Counted from the stretch's first letter, positions 33,896 to 45,012 are shown. The stretch: 64,000 nucleotides of DNA from Neoceratodus forsteri (GCA_016271365.2 JADMNL010000028.1:57554001-57618000); one strand, 5' to 3'. Program-made: numbers and translations. The notes: generated from the letters alone by a model not told the origin.

Positions 33896-34300
33896 GAATT
33901 GATTGCATGAGTGGTTAGCATCAGACTCTTCACTCAAAATTCACATCTGAGAGGTTGAATCTGGCACAGATGGCCAGCAACACATCAGAGTCACACGCAC
34001 AGTATGACTGCATAGATGGCAGGTCACCTCAATTATTAGGACCCTGATAATGTAATCACGAAGACTGTTCAGAACATGACAGTTGGATGTATGGCTGCTA
34101 AATATAAAAGAAATTTCAGATGTCAGTTACAAAAAGAAATCAGCAGTAGACCTGCTGAGATTTCCTTAGGAGTTCAGCAAATTATCTTTTCATTTAAAAC
34201 TAATTATTATCAACTGAAAATGTAATTATAGTCCTAAATAATATGAATGGAAGGACTAGAAAAATGTCCCCACAATTAATTTATCCAGGATAGGGCACCT
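33896..34300. other. Unassigned, AT-rich
   Basis: No recognisable coding or repeat. A weak tRNA-like pair of boxes at 33905-33960 was considered and not accepted. Confidence 0.35.
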
Positions 34301-34334
34301 GTTCTCAGCTTGGTAAGCTGCTTCTATCCAATGT

Positions 34335-34445
34335 TATAGCAGAGATGACAAAGACATGGGGTGGTCAAGGGACTTCATCACGGTCACACCATGACTCAGT
34401 GGCTATGATGGGCTTTGAGCCCAGGATCCCCTACTTTCTGCTCGG
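34335..34445 (-). mobile_element. Decayed MIR/CORE-like SINE
   Basis: On minus: GGGCTCAAAGCCCATC (B-box-like), then CTGAGTCATGGTGTGACCG and TGATGAAGTCCCTTGACC, which align with the MIR core pattern (GTGTGACCTTGGGCAAGTCAC). It is more diverged than the SINE copies at 7577 and 42545. Family assignment is inference. Confidence 0.45.
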
Positions 34446-34980
34446 AGTGGTTCATTTTTGGTTCTTGTCTAGTTCAGTTCTAGTGTTCTGACTTGGACCA
34501 TGATTTTCTTTTCTGTGTGGACCATTTCCCAGCAGTCAGCCTGCAAATCAGTCCAATTTGTATAGCTTCCTGTGGCAATGTTTTTTAATTGTATCACAGT
34601 TTTTTCACACCTGCACATCCGCATTTAAAGAGAAACTTCTCTAAACCTTTAAGTCATTTTTTTTCTGTAGAAGCTGGGTTTTTGGTTTGTTTTTAAATAC
34701 AAGTTCCACTTATTGTATTATCTTTACTGGTCTTTTAGTAAATTCAGTGAGTAATTCTAATGTACCCACTGGTGGTAAATACCATTTTAGAACTTGATGA
34801 AGCAGGTTATGTCCCTTCCAGACCTAGAATTTATAGTAGAGCACAGACAATTCTGCCAACAATAGAAGAGTTTAGCAAGTGGGGCCACCAGTGGCGGACC
34901 TAGGTGGCAAGAGGGGATGGCGCCAGAGCCAGCTCATTAGTGGGGGCCAGCATTTTTTTTTGTTACTGTGATTCCCTCGG
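34446..34980. other. Unassigned, nothing recognised
   Basis: AT-rich DNA with T runs; no domain, RNA gene or match to other parts of the window was seen. Confidence 0.35.
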
Positions 34981-34984
34981 GGTG

Positions 34985-35205
34985 CGGGGACATGTAATGA
35001 TGGCCCATGTCCACCCCACTCCCCCGTACATGCTGGTACCGACTGCTGCAGTACCCCTGGTCTCCGCTAGGGGTTCCATAGTGCATCGGACACTCAACAC
35101 CACCTCCTCCCAGAGTAGGAGAGCAGTCCAATGGATGCTCTATCCTACTCCCCCCGTGCCGGCCCTCCTACTCCCGGATCCATTCCCGAACTTGGGTCAT
35201 CAGTG
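34985..35205 (-). repeat. SINE-like dispersed repeat, copy on minus (family of 49806)
   Basis: The reverse complement of 35100-35200 contains GGGAATGGATCCGGGAG, GGGGGAGTAGGATAGAGC and GGACTGCTCTCCTACTCTGG, matching GGAACGGACCCGGGGAG, GGGGGAGGATAGGATTGAGC and GGACTGCTCTCCTGTCCTGG at 49880-49957. The similarity continues into a GTCCGATGCACTA block. Confidence 0.65.
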
Positions 35206-35534
35206 TCGCAGACGGCAGCCATGCCTCTGCACCAGTGGGCCAGCCTGATCCTTTGTCTTTTTATTTTGGCCCCACATTTTCTCAGACTCTACAGCTACAG
35301 TACCAAAATGCTGAAGCATGCATCCTCATGAATAGCATCACATCTCCATGGTTTCTGATCTCTAGGGGAACAAAACAAGGGTGCCCATTATCTCCCTTGC
35401 TTTTCACCATCTCAATCCAGCCTTTAGCCATCCTAACTTCTGCCTAATTAAATCTAACTGGTATCCAAACTTCCAATATGCATTCCTGAATGCATTATAT
35501 GCAGATTATGCTCTTCTTTTTATTAGTAATACTA

Positions 35535-38472
35535 TTAGAAACATAGAAACATAGAATTGACAGCAGATAAGGACCGCTTGGCCCACCTAGTCTGCCCATT
35601 TCCCTACCTACAGGATAAGCCGCAGATCCTAGTTAACCAACAGCCTATTTCTTCCTATCCCCCACAAGAATTGCCTTATGTCTGTCCCATGTATTCTTGA
35701 ATTCTCCCACAGTTTTAGACCCCACAACCTCCTCAGGAAGGCTGTTCCATGCATCCACTACCCTCTCTGTGAAATAATACTTCCTCACATTGCCCCTGAA
35801 CTGCCCCCCATCTTTAAATTGTGTCCCCTTGTTCTTGCATGTCTCTTTTTCTGAAAGATGCTACCCTCTTGGACTTTGTTGATTCCACTGAGGTACTCAA
35901 ACGTTTCTATCATGTCCCCCCCCCTTTCCTCAAGGGTATACATATTAAGCTCTTTTAGTCTCTCCTCGTATGGCTTCTCTTGCAGACCCTGCACCATTCT
36001 AGTTGCCCTCCTCTGGACTGCCTCTATCCTGTCTATGTCCTTGCGGAGAAGGGGTCTCCAGAACTGGATGCAGTACTCCAGATGGGGTCTCACCAACTGT
36101 CTGTACAGAGGGATAACAACTTCCTGTTTTCTGCTGGTGATGCCTCTCCCTATGCATCCCAGTATACCCCCAGCCCTCCCTACTGCCTTCTCACATTGTT
36201 TGCTAACCTTAAGGTCATCTGATATGATTACCCCCAGGTCCCTTTCCTTTTTTGGTTTTGTTGCTACCTCCCCCCACTGTGTAATCTTCCCCTGGCTTTT
36301 TGTTTCCCAGGTGCATTATTTTGCACTTCTTTGCATTGAATCCAAGCTGCCATACTTCTGACCATTCCTCCAACCTTGCCAAGTCCCTTCTCATTCTTTC
36401 CACACCTCCTTGTGTATCAACCCTGTTGCAGATCTTTGTGTCATCTGCAAAGAGACATACTTTTCCTTCCAGTCCCTTTGCAATGTCACTTATAAAGACA
36501 TTAAAAAGGACTGGACCCAGTACTGAACCCTGCGGTACCCCACTAGTAACCCCTCTTTCTTCAGAGTGGTCTCCATTTACAATTACCTTCTGTCTTCTGT
36601 TGTCCAGCCAATGTTTTACCCAGGCTACCACCCTGGGACCCACTCCCAGGCTGGTTAATTTGAGTATTAATATTTTGTGTGGGACTGTGTCAAATGCCTT
36701 GCTAAAGTCTAGGTAGGCCATGTCCACAGCCCCTCCCTGGTCTACTACTTTGGTCACCCAGTCAAAGAAATCAATTAGATTCGTCTGACATGACCTTCCC
36801 GCTGTGAACCCATGCTGCCTTGGGTCCTGTGCCCCACTGGCCTCTAGGTACTCAGCATTTCTTTCCTTCAGAAGTGATTCCATGACTTTCCCTACCACAG
36901 AGGTCAAACTGACAGGTCTGTAGTTTCCTGCCTCTGTCTTGGTCCCACTTTTGTGAAGGGGAATCACATCTGCCTTCCTCCAGTCCTCGGGTACCACACC
37001 ATCCTCCCATGATTTGTTAAAAAGGATAGTCAGTGGTTTCACTAGTTCTCCCCTTAATTATTTTAGAATTCTGGGGTGAATTCCATCAGGCCCCATTGCT
37101 TTGTCCACCTTCAGTTTTAGAAGTTCTTTCAGAACCCTTTCTTCTGTGAATGGACTAGGATCGACCTCCCTATCCAGAGTGCTTCTGTTAATTGGATTAG
37201 GCACCTCCCCCTCCTCTTTTGTGAATACTGAGCAGAAACACTCGTTCAGTATCCCTGCTATTTCACTATCCCCCTCTGCCCATCCACCGTTCATTCTATT
37301 CAGCCTCACTATCCCTCCCTCTGTCTTTCTACGCTCCCTGATGTACCTATAAAAGTTTTATCCCCCTTCTTAACCAAGTTGGCTATCCTTTCCTCAGTCT
37401 GGGCCTTTGCCATTCTGACTTCCCTCCCTGCTTCCTTCTGCCTCAACTGGCACAGCTGTCTGTCCCGCTCCTTATGTATTTTCTTATACTTTCTGAATGC
37501 TATCTTTTTCTCCCTGACTTTCCCCGCCACCTCTTTTGAGAACCATAGTGGCCTTTTCTTTCATTTTGATTTATTTGCTTCAGACAAAGGCTTGTTGCCT
37601 CTGTGATGGCAGTTTTGATGATTCCCCATTGTTGCTCCACACCTCCTTCTAGCCTGTTTGCTAGTGCTTTTCTGAGTCACTCTCCCATCTTGCCAAAGTC
37701 AGCCCTCCTGAAGTCCAGTACCCTCACTTTTGTATGGCTTGACTCTGTAGCTGAGTTTAACATGAACCACACTGTTTGATGGTCACTTGTTCCCAGATGG
37801 CAACCCACTTCTAGATCTGAGATCCTTTCACTGTCCCCATTTGAGAGTATGAGGTCTAAGATTGCTCCCTCATGAGTGGGTTCCAAAACTAGCTGTCTGA
37901 GGCATGCCACCTGTAGGGCATCGAGAATGGCCCTGCTCTTGGATGTGGCTGCAGCAAGGGTGCTCCAGTTAACATCTGGCATATTCAGGTCTCCCATCAA
38001 CAGTATCTCCTCTTTCTCTGCCATCCCAAGAATGCATTCTATCATATCCTTGTCCATTTCTTCCCCCTGACCTGGGGGTCTGTATACAACCCCTGTGCAG
38101 ATTGTCGTGACACTTCCAGTCTCCAAGGTGACCCACAGTGCCTCCTCTCCTCCCTGTTTACTCTTTTGTTCAGTTGCTTTTTTCCCTTCCTTTACATAGA
38201 GAGCTACTCCTCCCCCTCTTCTCCCTTCACTGTCTCTCCTATAGGTTACGTAGCCTGGTATGTTAACATCCCAGTCATGGTTCTCTGTGTACCATGTTTC
38301 TGTGACTGCTATGATATCCAGGCATCCCTCTTCTATCAAGGCCACCAGTTCAGGGAGCTTGTTGCCCAGGCTACAGGCATTGGTACTCATTATCCTCCAT
38401 TTCCTGATGGCCTTACTCCTTTTTGCCCCATCCCTGTCCTTCTTTCTTCAGTATCTTCTCCTTCGGGTCAGT
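35535..38472 (-). mobile_element. CR1 LINE, best-preserved copy in the window
   Basis: Starts at its 3' end with GAAACATAGAAACATAG (terminal repeat) and runs through 3' UTR, ORF2 C-terminus, RT and a complete endonuclease to near the ORF2 start. ORF1 is missing (5' truncation). It has few lesions: one in-frame stop and about three frame changes. It interrupts an L1 relic, so it is younger than that L1. Confidence 0.9.
35785..38390 (-). pseudogene. CR1 ORF2 (endonuclease-RT), few lesions
   Basis: Endonuclease 38390-37677 is open for 237 codons: STNACSLGNKLPELVAL, DIIAVTETWYTENHDWD (Glu), TGVVYRPP, LMGDLNMPDVNWS, LDLILSNGD and GTSDHQTVWF (Ser-Asp-His). The linker follows in another frame (37530-37309). 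The RT occupies 37309-36215, open except for one TAA at 37057-37055: DKAMGPDGIHPRILK, NYRPVSLTSVVGKVME, HGFTAGRSCQTNLIDFFDW, YLDFSKAFDTVP, SGVPQGSVLGPVLFNVF and CLFADDTKIC (residues 198-201 of the 275-codon frame are FADD). The thumb is at 36096-35785 (RPHLEYCIQFWRPLL, VQRRATRMVQGLQ). All catalytic residues are present. Confidence 0.92.
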
Positions 38473-38779
38473 AAACATTCCAGTTTTCACATTAATATTA
38501 CTAAAACCATGGTTCTTTGTCTTACTGGAGAAAATGACCCAGAAGAACAATGGCTTATTTCTTATCACTAGGCTACAGAAACAATTCGCTACCTGGGCAT
38601 ACAGAGCCAGCAAAATGCCAATTTTTTACAAGAACAACTAAGTCCCCCTTCTTTTTTTTTTTCCTAAAGTCTTTCTTTCCCAGCTGCTCAGCCCCCCTCT
38701 GCCCTATCCCATCCTCACCTGACAAGCATCTCGCCCTTGAACTCACCTGCAGGGGTTTCCTCATGGATTGCCAAAGTTA

Positions 38780-39100
38780 CTATCGTGCATAGAAGAATTT
38801 CAAGGACCGCACGTAACTTGGGTATTGTTTTGGTATTTTTGCACCAAATTTTCAACATGGGCTTTTTGGGTCCCTACCTCATGAACCCTGGCACTGTCAT
38901 TTCGTTTATTGGTCTCAAAGGTGATTCCACACAGTGACCATGAAATCACCTTTCGGGATTGGATAACAAAATTACAGTGCCAGTGTGTTCATGAGGTGGG
39001 GTCCCAAAAAGCTCATGTTGAAAATTTGGTGCAAATATACCTAAAAATGGCTGAGATATCAACATAAGTTCAAAACACCATTGACAGTCGGCACTTACCT
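38780..39100. repeat. Palindromic dispersed repeat, locus B
   Basis: Inverted repeat centred near 38935: AAAGGTGATTCC/GAAATCACCTTT inner arms, CACTGTCAT/ACAGTGCCAG, then CACCAAATTTTCAACATGGG (38851) against CATGTTGAAAATTTGGTGC (39020). It is one full unit, flanked outside by GGTATTTTTG/CAAATATACC. Same unit as loci at 8003 and 63480. Confidence 0.8.
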
Positions 39101-39620
39101 TGATTCTTCAGTTTGAGGTTCAGCTTTAAAGAGTGCAGATGTGTCCTGGTCCACAGAAGATGACATCCACCAACCTCTTATGGTAAGTATAGGGCAAGGG
39201 TTGGGTGGGGTGGTGGGTTGCTCAGTGTGAGGATCGGGATGGGAAGGGGGGACAGGGAGACAACGAGGGATATTCTTTTTTACAGGATCAAAAAAAATAA
39301 AAAGACGTTGGGGACTGTTTTCTTTTTTTCATGAATACTTTACAGAAATAAACATTTCAGGACACTGTTGTTGGGCTCCCCTGTGTCCCATAATGCTGAT
39401 GGTCCTGGGATTGGATATGATGTAACTGGGGACACTGGGAGTGGGCTCCCAGCATCCCGCCTTGGGGGGGCTATTGCCAACATGATCATTGAGCACCCCG
39501 TTGTTGTAAATGTAATGTTTTCTTCTGTTGGGGGACACTGGGAGCGGGCTCCCCAGTGTCCCATACTGGTGAGGGTTGTCTAGTGCTGACACGGGGATTT
39601 GGCACCCCCGATGTCAGCAG
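39101..39620. repeat. Hairpin-rich G-rich DNA next to the palindrome
   Basis: 39175-39260 (GGTAAGTATAGGGCAAGGG and G-rich) parallels 8240-8345 beside locus A and the reverse complement of 63100-63240 beside locus C. Three hairpin-like modules built on GACACTGGGAG...GGGCTCCC...GTCCC lie at 39361-39389, 39428-39457 and 39531-39562. A fourth hairpin pairs TGCTGACA (39584-39591) with TGTCAGCA (39612-39619). No gene. Confidence 0.6.
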
Positions 39621-39865
39621 AAACATTTATTTTCAAATAAATATTCTTATTTTCTCCTCATGAAATAGGATCTTTTTTCATACCTCATAATACAAAGTAA
39701 GATCCTACTTCACATTACACCTATACAAAAGAAGAATATAAATATTAAATGAAGGTACATTTTAAAGGCATTTTCTGAACAGTAAAGTGCAGAATGCACC
39801 TAAGGGGTCCCAATAAAAAAGCTGCATGTGTTGGCTCCTCACCAGAATAGCATTTTGGGAGGTTT

Positions 39866-41165
39866 CATACTAACATACTAAAATGCCAGCAGAATAGGCC
39901 TAACAGTCTTTCATGTCTGCTCGTTTGGTCAGCCCCCACTCTGGGTACTGACCTTGCTGACCCCCTCGCCTTCTCTGGCTTCTCCCTTCCCAGTTCCGGA
40001 TATTCTTGCTGCATTGGATTTTGCTTCCAGAACCCTTCCCCTGTACCTGTCCCACCCTCTCTTGAACCCTTCCACCATCTCTGCCTCCACCAGACCCCTA
40101 GGCAGCGCATTCCATGGCTCCACCACCCTCTCAGTGAAGTAGCACCTCCTCCTTTCTCCCCTGAATCTTCCCCCCTCCAGCTTCCACCCATGCCCTCTAG
40201 TGGCCCCCTCCTCCTTCCTTCAAAGCACCCTGACTGTTCCTCCCTATTTACCCTCTTCATGTACCTGAAGACCTCTATCATATCCCCGGTCCCTTCTCTC
40301 TCTTCCAATGTGTACATATTTAGCTCTTGAGCCTCTCTCCTCATAGGTCCTGTCCCCAAGCCCGAAATCATTTTGGTTGCCTCTCTGGACCCTCTCCAGG
40401 AGTTTAATGTCCTCTTAAGTGTGGCCCAAACTGTACTAATACTCAAGGTGCGGCCTCACCAAGCAGTTATACAGAGGAGTGTCACTTCCCTCCTTCTGAG
40501 GTGATCCCCAGCAATGCATCCCAGCATCCTGTTGGCCTTGGCTGCTGCCCTCCTACAAGTCTGAGAGTTGTTCATCTTGACATCCACCACCACCCCAGGT
40601 CCCTCTCAGCCATCGAGACTTGTAGCATTTCCCAGGGTGTACACTTGGCCGGGTTTCTGGCCCCAGGTGGAGTACCTTGCATTTCCTGCATTGAACCTCA
40701 GCTTCCACTTTCTAGACCATCTTTCCAGAGCCTCCAGGTCCCCTGTAGGACCACCCTCCCTCCTCCCCATCCACCACCGCCCCAGTTTTGAGTCATCCGA
40801 AAGAGACTCATCTCACTACTGATTCCTGTCCTTATGTCAGAGACATAGGTGTTGAACAGGAGGGGCCTAAGGACTGATCCCTGTGGGACTCCACTAATGA
40901 CTCTCCTTGGGGATGAGACTATCCCGCCAACTACGACCCTCTGGGTCCGGTCCTGGAGCCAATTGCCTATCCATCTGATCATCTGGTTCCCCACCCCCAT
41001 TTCTCCCAGCTTATCCAACAGGCCCATGTGAGGAACAGAGTCAAATGCCTTGCTGAAGTCTAGAAAGAGGACATCCACTGGTCTACCCAGGTCGAAGGCA
41101 CTCATCACTCAGTCATAGAACTCCACAAGGTTTGTCTGACACGATTTTCCTGGGATGAATCCATG
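39866..41165 (-). pseudogene. CR1-like LINE fragment (RT to 3' end)
   Basis: The 3' end reads CATACTAACATACTAAAATG on plus, a variant of the 20922 subfamily. The RT frame 41108-40698 has VDVLFLDFSKAFDSVPH, GDWLQDRTQRVVVGG-like wording and SGVPQGSVL; the FADD region is frame-shifted (SLF then a shift near 40800). The thumb is scattered (LNMYTLEEREGTGDMIEVF at about 40330-40275; WNALPRGLVEA at about 40120). The 5' end is truncated at about 41165 within the RT. Confidence 0.82.
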
Positions 41166-41698
41166 CTGTTTCCAAATTTGAATTTTCAGGCAAAACTGAA
41201 AACAAGATGGTGGCCATAAGAAGGTGGAATTTCCCCCATATCAAGCAGGATTCCATCTTCATTTCATACAGTTATATTGTAATGCTTACTGAGCAAGTTC
41301 AGAAATTATTTTTTCAAATTTCTAAATTGCAGTAACTTAAAAACTGCTTATTTTTTCACCAGACTAGCAAAAGATACATCTGTGGGGTAGTCCCTTTCTG
41401 CCCTGAAAATTTCAGACAAAAAAAACAAACAAACCATATGGGCTGTAGGCAAGTTCAAAGAAAAATCCCAGCAAAGTCAATGAGCAAAATATGTTTTTTT
41501 CACCTCTCTGTAACTCAGAGACTGCACATCTGACCAGAATGTAACTTGTCACACCAGGAGATCTACCCCCACAGGACAGTGCATATCATATTTTGTGCAA
41601 ATCTGTTGAACAGTTGCAAAGTTATTAAAGTGCAAAAGTTTGAGTTTAACATTGAAGTGCCTACTCAACCCTAACTACAGAGGCGTGACCGTGCTATC

Positions 41699-41732
<34 letters not shown>

Positions 41733-41784
41733 ATTATGTGTTTATTTGTATGTATTAGTTTAGACCTGCGATTTGGAAAATTAC
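41166..41784. other. Unassigned, with (TA)n(GA)n microsatellite
   Basis: No coding or known family. A (TA)n run passes into (GA)n at 41694-41732. AT-rich on both sides. Confidence 0.45.
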
Positions 41785-42216
41785 TGTGACAAATTTTGCA
41801 ACACAACTTGCCATTGGCTACGTGACTGCCTTACTTCTGGAAAAGGGAAGTAGTTTGTAACTTGCCAAAACCATGTTAGGGGAATTGCTTGCCTAAGCTA
41901 GCAGGACCACTCAGTTGTGATGAAGTAATGGAAAATACAGCCTCAGCAACTGAGTAATTTCAGTCTAGCTACAAGACTGTATAAAATATAGCTTGTACCT
42001 TAATCAGTGAGCTAGCTACTTCAAACAGAGGAAGAAAAGGTACTGCATCAGCTACTCTATCAGCCTCCTTCTGTGACTGCAGTCTAGGAGAGCTTGATTT
42101 GTCTGGTGTAAGTTATCACATTTCTTATTATGTTATAATAAAGTTTTGGACTTTTATGCTTGGTGTTGGTATTGGTTGGTCTGTCACATTTCATGTAACC
42201 TAAATAATTCCCTTCA
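41785..42216 (+). mobile_element. Retroviral-type LTR (old endogenous copy)
   Basis: Proposed from TGTGACAAATT (41785) to CCTTCA (42211-42216), 432 bases. It has a TATA box (TATAAAATA at 41980), a polyadenylation signal (AATAAA at 42137-42142) and about 75 bases of U5. A primer-binding-site-like sequence begins three bases after the LTR end. The 3' LTR is not in the window, so the left edge cannot be confirmed by comparison or target duplication. Confidence 0.5.
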
Positions 42217-42219
42217 AAA

Positions 42220-42241
42220 TGGCATCCCAGATGGGACACGA
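42220..42241 (+). promoter_or_regulatory. Lys-tRNA-like primer-binding site of the endogenous retrovirus
   Basis: TGGCATCCCAGATGGGACAC resembles the Lys-type retroviral primer-binding site (TGGCGCCCAACGTGGGGC). The mismatches include CpG-type transitions, as expected in an old methylated copy. Position just after the LTR supports it. Confidence 0.5.
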
Positions 42242-42363
42242 TTGTTGATAGGTCAAGGAAACAACCAACTTATAGGATTTAAGTGATCACTTAGAAGGCA
42301 TATTTATTATGTCTCCAGATAACCCTGGGTGAAAAGCCAGCAGCCTAGGGGGAGGGAGATGCT

Positions 42364-43512
42364 ATGGCCACCTCTAATGACAAGGCAGACCAATTTGGTG
42401 ATTTTGTTGTTGATTATGTGACAAAGCAAGCAGGACATGAGCAGATGTTAGCATGGGCTGAGATATGACATTTTTAACTAGGAGGATTATAGGTTGCAGA
42501 AGATAAATATAGTGAGTCAGTCACTAAGAAGAAAAACTATAACTGTATTAAAGGGAAAAGGGGAAATTGTTTAACTAGGAAAGACATACTAAGCCGAAGC
42601 CTGTTTTCAGGTGCGACCTAAGAGCACAAGGAAGTTAAGTGACTTGATCAGGGTCACACAGTATGCAAGTGGAGGCTGTGGGATTCAAACCCATGTCTCC
42701 AGGTTTGCAGCTCAGAGCCTTAAACCACCACACTATACTGCCCACTATAGGGGAGTCATAGTTGGACTCTATGCCACCTGTGTGGCACATGACCAATTTC
42801 AGGTGTCAAAATGAGACAATCTTGACTTAAAGAGAGAGGTAGCAACATTAATAGAACAACTTGAGACAGTACAGGGCCAGTATTGGCAGACATGGGACCT
42901 CATAAGATAGGCCACGGGGTTTGTGGATGCCACCCAGAGAAAGAACCAAGACCTAACTATGCAACTAATCCAACAATGGACTGAGATGACTCAGCTGAAC
43001 AAGGCTATAGATGACATAAAAGGATAGCTAGAATGCAAGAGCCAGATTTTGCTAACGTTAGTATTGACAGAGAGCACTATTCTGACCACCTTGTTGATGC
43101 AGAGAGCATGGATCAGTACAAGCCAAATAACAGAGGTGGGAATTCCGCACCCAGACCCACAGGGGTAACTTCTTTGCCTTCTCTTTAACCCCACCAGTTG
43201 GCACTGCTTCCTATATCCCCATGTATCCATCCCTACCACTGATCATATGCCCCAGCACCCAGGTGTTATACCAGATTCTAATGTACCCAGACTACCAGTC
43301 CTTCTAGGACAACTCACACACGTGGTGCAGGTACAGGGAAATTTTAAGGTAGAGGACTCAATTTTGTTACATGGTATTAAACTAAAAGTTAAATTTAATC
43401 TGTATGGGATTACTGATCCTCAAAATCAGATTTGGTGCCTCCAGATGATGATACCGGCCAAATTGTTGGGGAGACTGCCTCCTGCAGCAAATCTGTTGAA
43501 GGTCTACTGAAA
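42364..43512 (+). pseudogene. Endogenous retroviral gag-like remnant, broken by a SINE
   Basis: An ATG at 42364 opens a short frame (35 codons, starting MATSNDKADQFGDFV) that stops at about 42469. Downstream of the inserted SINE (42545-42752) a heptad-rich segment (LKREVATLIEQLETVQ) suggests a coiled coil, and 43247-43510 is an 87-codon frame with no recognised domain. Position after an LTR and primer-binding site suggests a gag gene, but no major-homology region or zinc knuckle was seen and no pol follows. It is described only as broken pieces. Confidence 0.35.
42545..42752 (-). mobile_element. tRNA-headed SINE with MIR-like core, copy 2
   Basis: On minus: GGCAGTATAGTGTGGTGG (A box region), GGGTTTGAATCCCACAG (B box), GTGTGACCCTGATCAAG plus TCACTTAACTTCCTTGTGC (core) and GGCTTCGGCTTAGTATG then AGTTAAACAATTTCCCC (tail). 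This aligns end to end with copy 1 at 7577-7775. It interrupts the retroviral remnant. Confidence 0.85.
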
Positions 43513-44805
43513 CATTTATCAGACCTCTGCAGCAGCATTCTCTATGGGAAAGGTTACTTTTGATTCTTAGAACCCAGACTTTAAAGAGCTAGTGTTAAAC
43601 CTAAAATGAATATTCATTTTTAAAAGCAGTCAAGCATTACCTTTTATATCTGAGGTACTTTTGCTTTTCCCTTTGAATTAATTAGAAGGTTGTTTACCTC
43701 ATATTAGTAGATATGACGTGTAAGACAGCACTGCCTGGCAGCTGACATATTTAGCTCTAATCCCCCCACTACATCATCAGCACTGTGATCTCACTGACTG
43801 TAACATCACTGCTGCTTAGGAACAGCCACTCAGTATTTGCCAGGTTAGTCACCTGTGATGCAGCAGAGGCTGTCAATTAGGAATTAATGAGGAAATTGGT
43901 CTGAGTGACTTCCTTTAAGTATGAATTGTATAGGAGTCCCATTTTCCCCTGGTTATTTTAGCTGTTTGTAAAGGGCACTTGGGAATGTGTATAATTATAA
44001 GTGTCTTGCTTGTTTTAAATGTACTGTAAATATTAAAGGTCTACACAAGGAAATTATATGCAACATGACAAGTAACTACATTTTGGTTATAGTGGATGCA
44101 AGTTTTGACAGGAGATAGATGAATGAGTAAGATCACTCATGGAGGGGAGCAGGAGCGGATTGGGAAATATGAAGATTTAGCTGACTATAAACATTGAAAA
44201 TAATATGAAACTGAAATACTGATGGGGAGTAACACCAATATTTGCACCCTGCTCCTCTTATCTAGAAGACCTGAATATGGGAATTGGACCGGACACTGCA
44301 AGTGCAGATGATATAACACAGAATATTGGATATAGTCTGGTCCATCCCCTTACTAATTTTAGCACAGGCAAAATGGGTTAAATTGAATTTGAGGCAAAAT
44401 AATATCTGGATGGTTTATATTAATGATGCAGTAAGGGAATGAAAATATAGAGGAGTGTGCATGAAAAAAACATATAAAGCTTATAGACATGACTAGAACT
44501 GATATGTGATCATAATCTCTTAAAAAAAACTCAGATGTAGTATAATAATTGAATAAGCATCTTGAATACTGATGATGGAAAATTGTTTAGAACTTAATGA
44601 CACCAAGGAATGGAGAATTACCCTTATATCCAAAAATATGTTTTAAATATATAAGAATGTATCAGGGGCAAAATAACTTTAGTACGTAATATTTAAACAA
44701 GGTAATTCATTATCTGACAAAAATGAGTATTATACATTATAAGCAGATGTTACTACAATAGATAACAATGAAAAATGCATGTATTGGAGTTTATTTTTTT
44801 TTTTT
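43513..44805. other. Unassigned AT-rich stretch, nothing recognised
   Basis: About 1.3 kb with dense stops in all frames. No retroviral pol motif, RNA gene or repeat match was found. Confidence 0.4.
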
Positions 44806-45012
44806 TTCAGTCTTTGGTAACCAGGTAAGGCCCACTAGGCACAAGTGCCTGTTTTCAGGGGTGATCTGGGAGCACTGGGCGGTTAAGTGACTTGCTTAGA
44901 GTCGCACAGTATGCAAGGGGAGGTTGCGAGAATGAAACCAAGGTGTGGTCTGCTGGATGTACCAAGCTCATTCACAGCTTGTTACTCTAACCTCTAGGCT
45001 ATACTGAGTTGT
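44806..45012 (-). mobile_element. tRNA-headed SINE with MIR-like core, copy 3 (decayed)
   Basis: On minus: a degraded head (AGTATAGCCTAGAGG), CTTGCATACTGTGCGACTC, AAGCAAGTCACTTAACCGCC and a tail with CTGAAAACAGGCACTTGTGCC, CCTGGTTACCAAAGACTG and an A-run (T-run at 44792-44808 on plus). The core and tail match copies at 7577 and 42545. Confidence 0.7.

Larger units (their letters stand above)
35240..38640 (+). pseudogene. L1-like ORF2 RT relic split by a CR1 insertion
   Basis: 35290-35530 encodes an L1-type palm: ACILMNSITSPWF, RGTKQGCPLSPLLFTISIQP and, after a shift, LNALYADYALLF (YADD altered to YADY). 38480-38640 resumes with FHINITKTMVLCL and ETIRYLGIQ, the segment that normally follows the active site by about 40 codons. 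The 2.9-kb CR1 at 35535-38470 lies exactly between them. The relic is short and old on both sides. Confidence 0.72.

Noticed and set aside
33905..33975. tRNA-like SINE head (GAGTGGTTAGCATC, GAGGTTGAATCTGG)
   Set aside because: Boxes are weak and no body or second copy was found in the window.
39865..40446. 193-codon minus open frame as a separate gene
   Set aside because: It contains the CR1 motif LNMYTLEEREGTGDMIEVF and lies in the ORF2 end of a CR1 LINE; the rest is frameshifted CR1.
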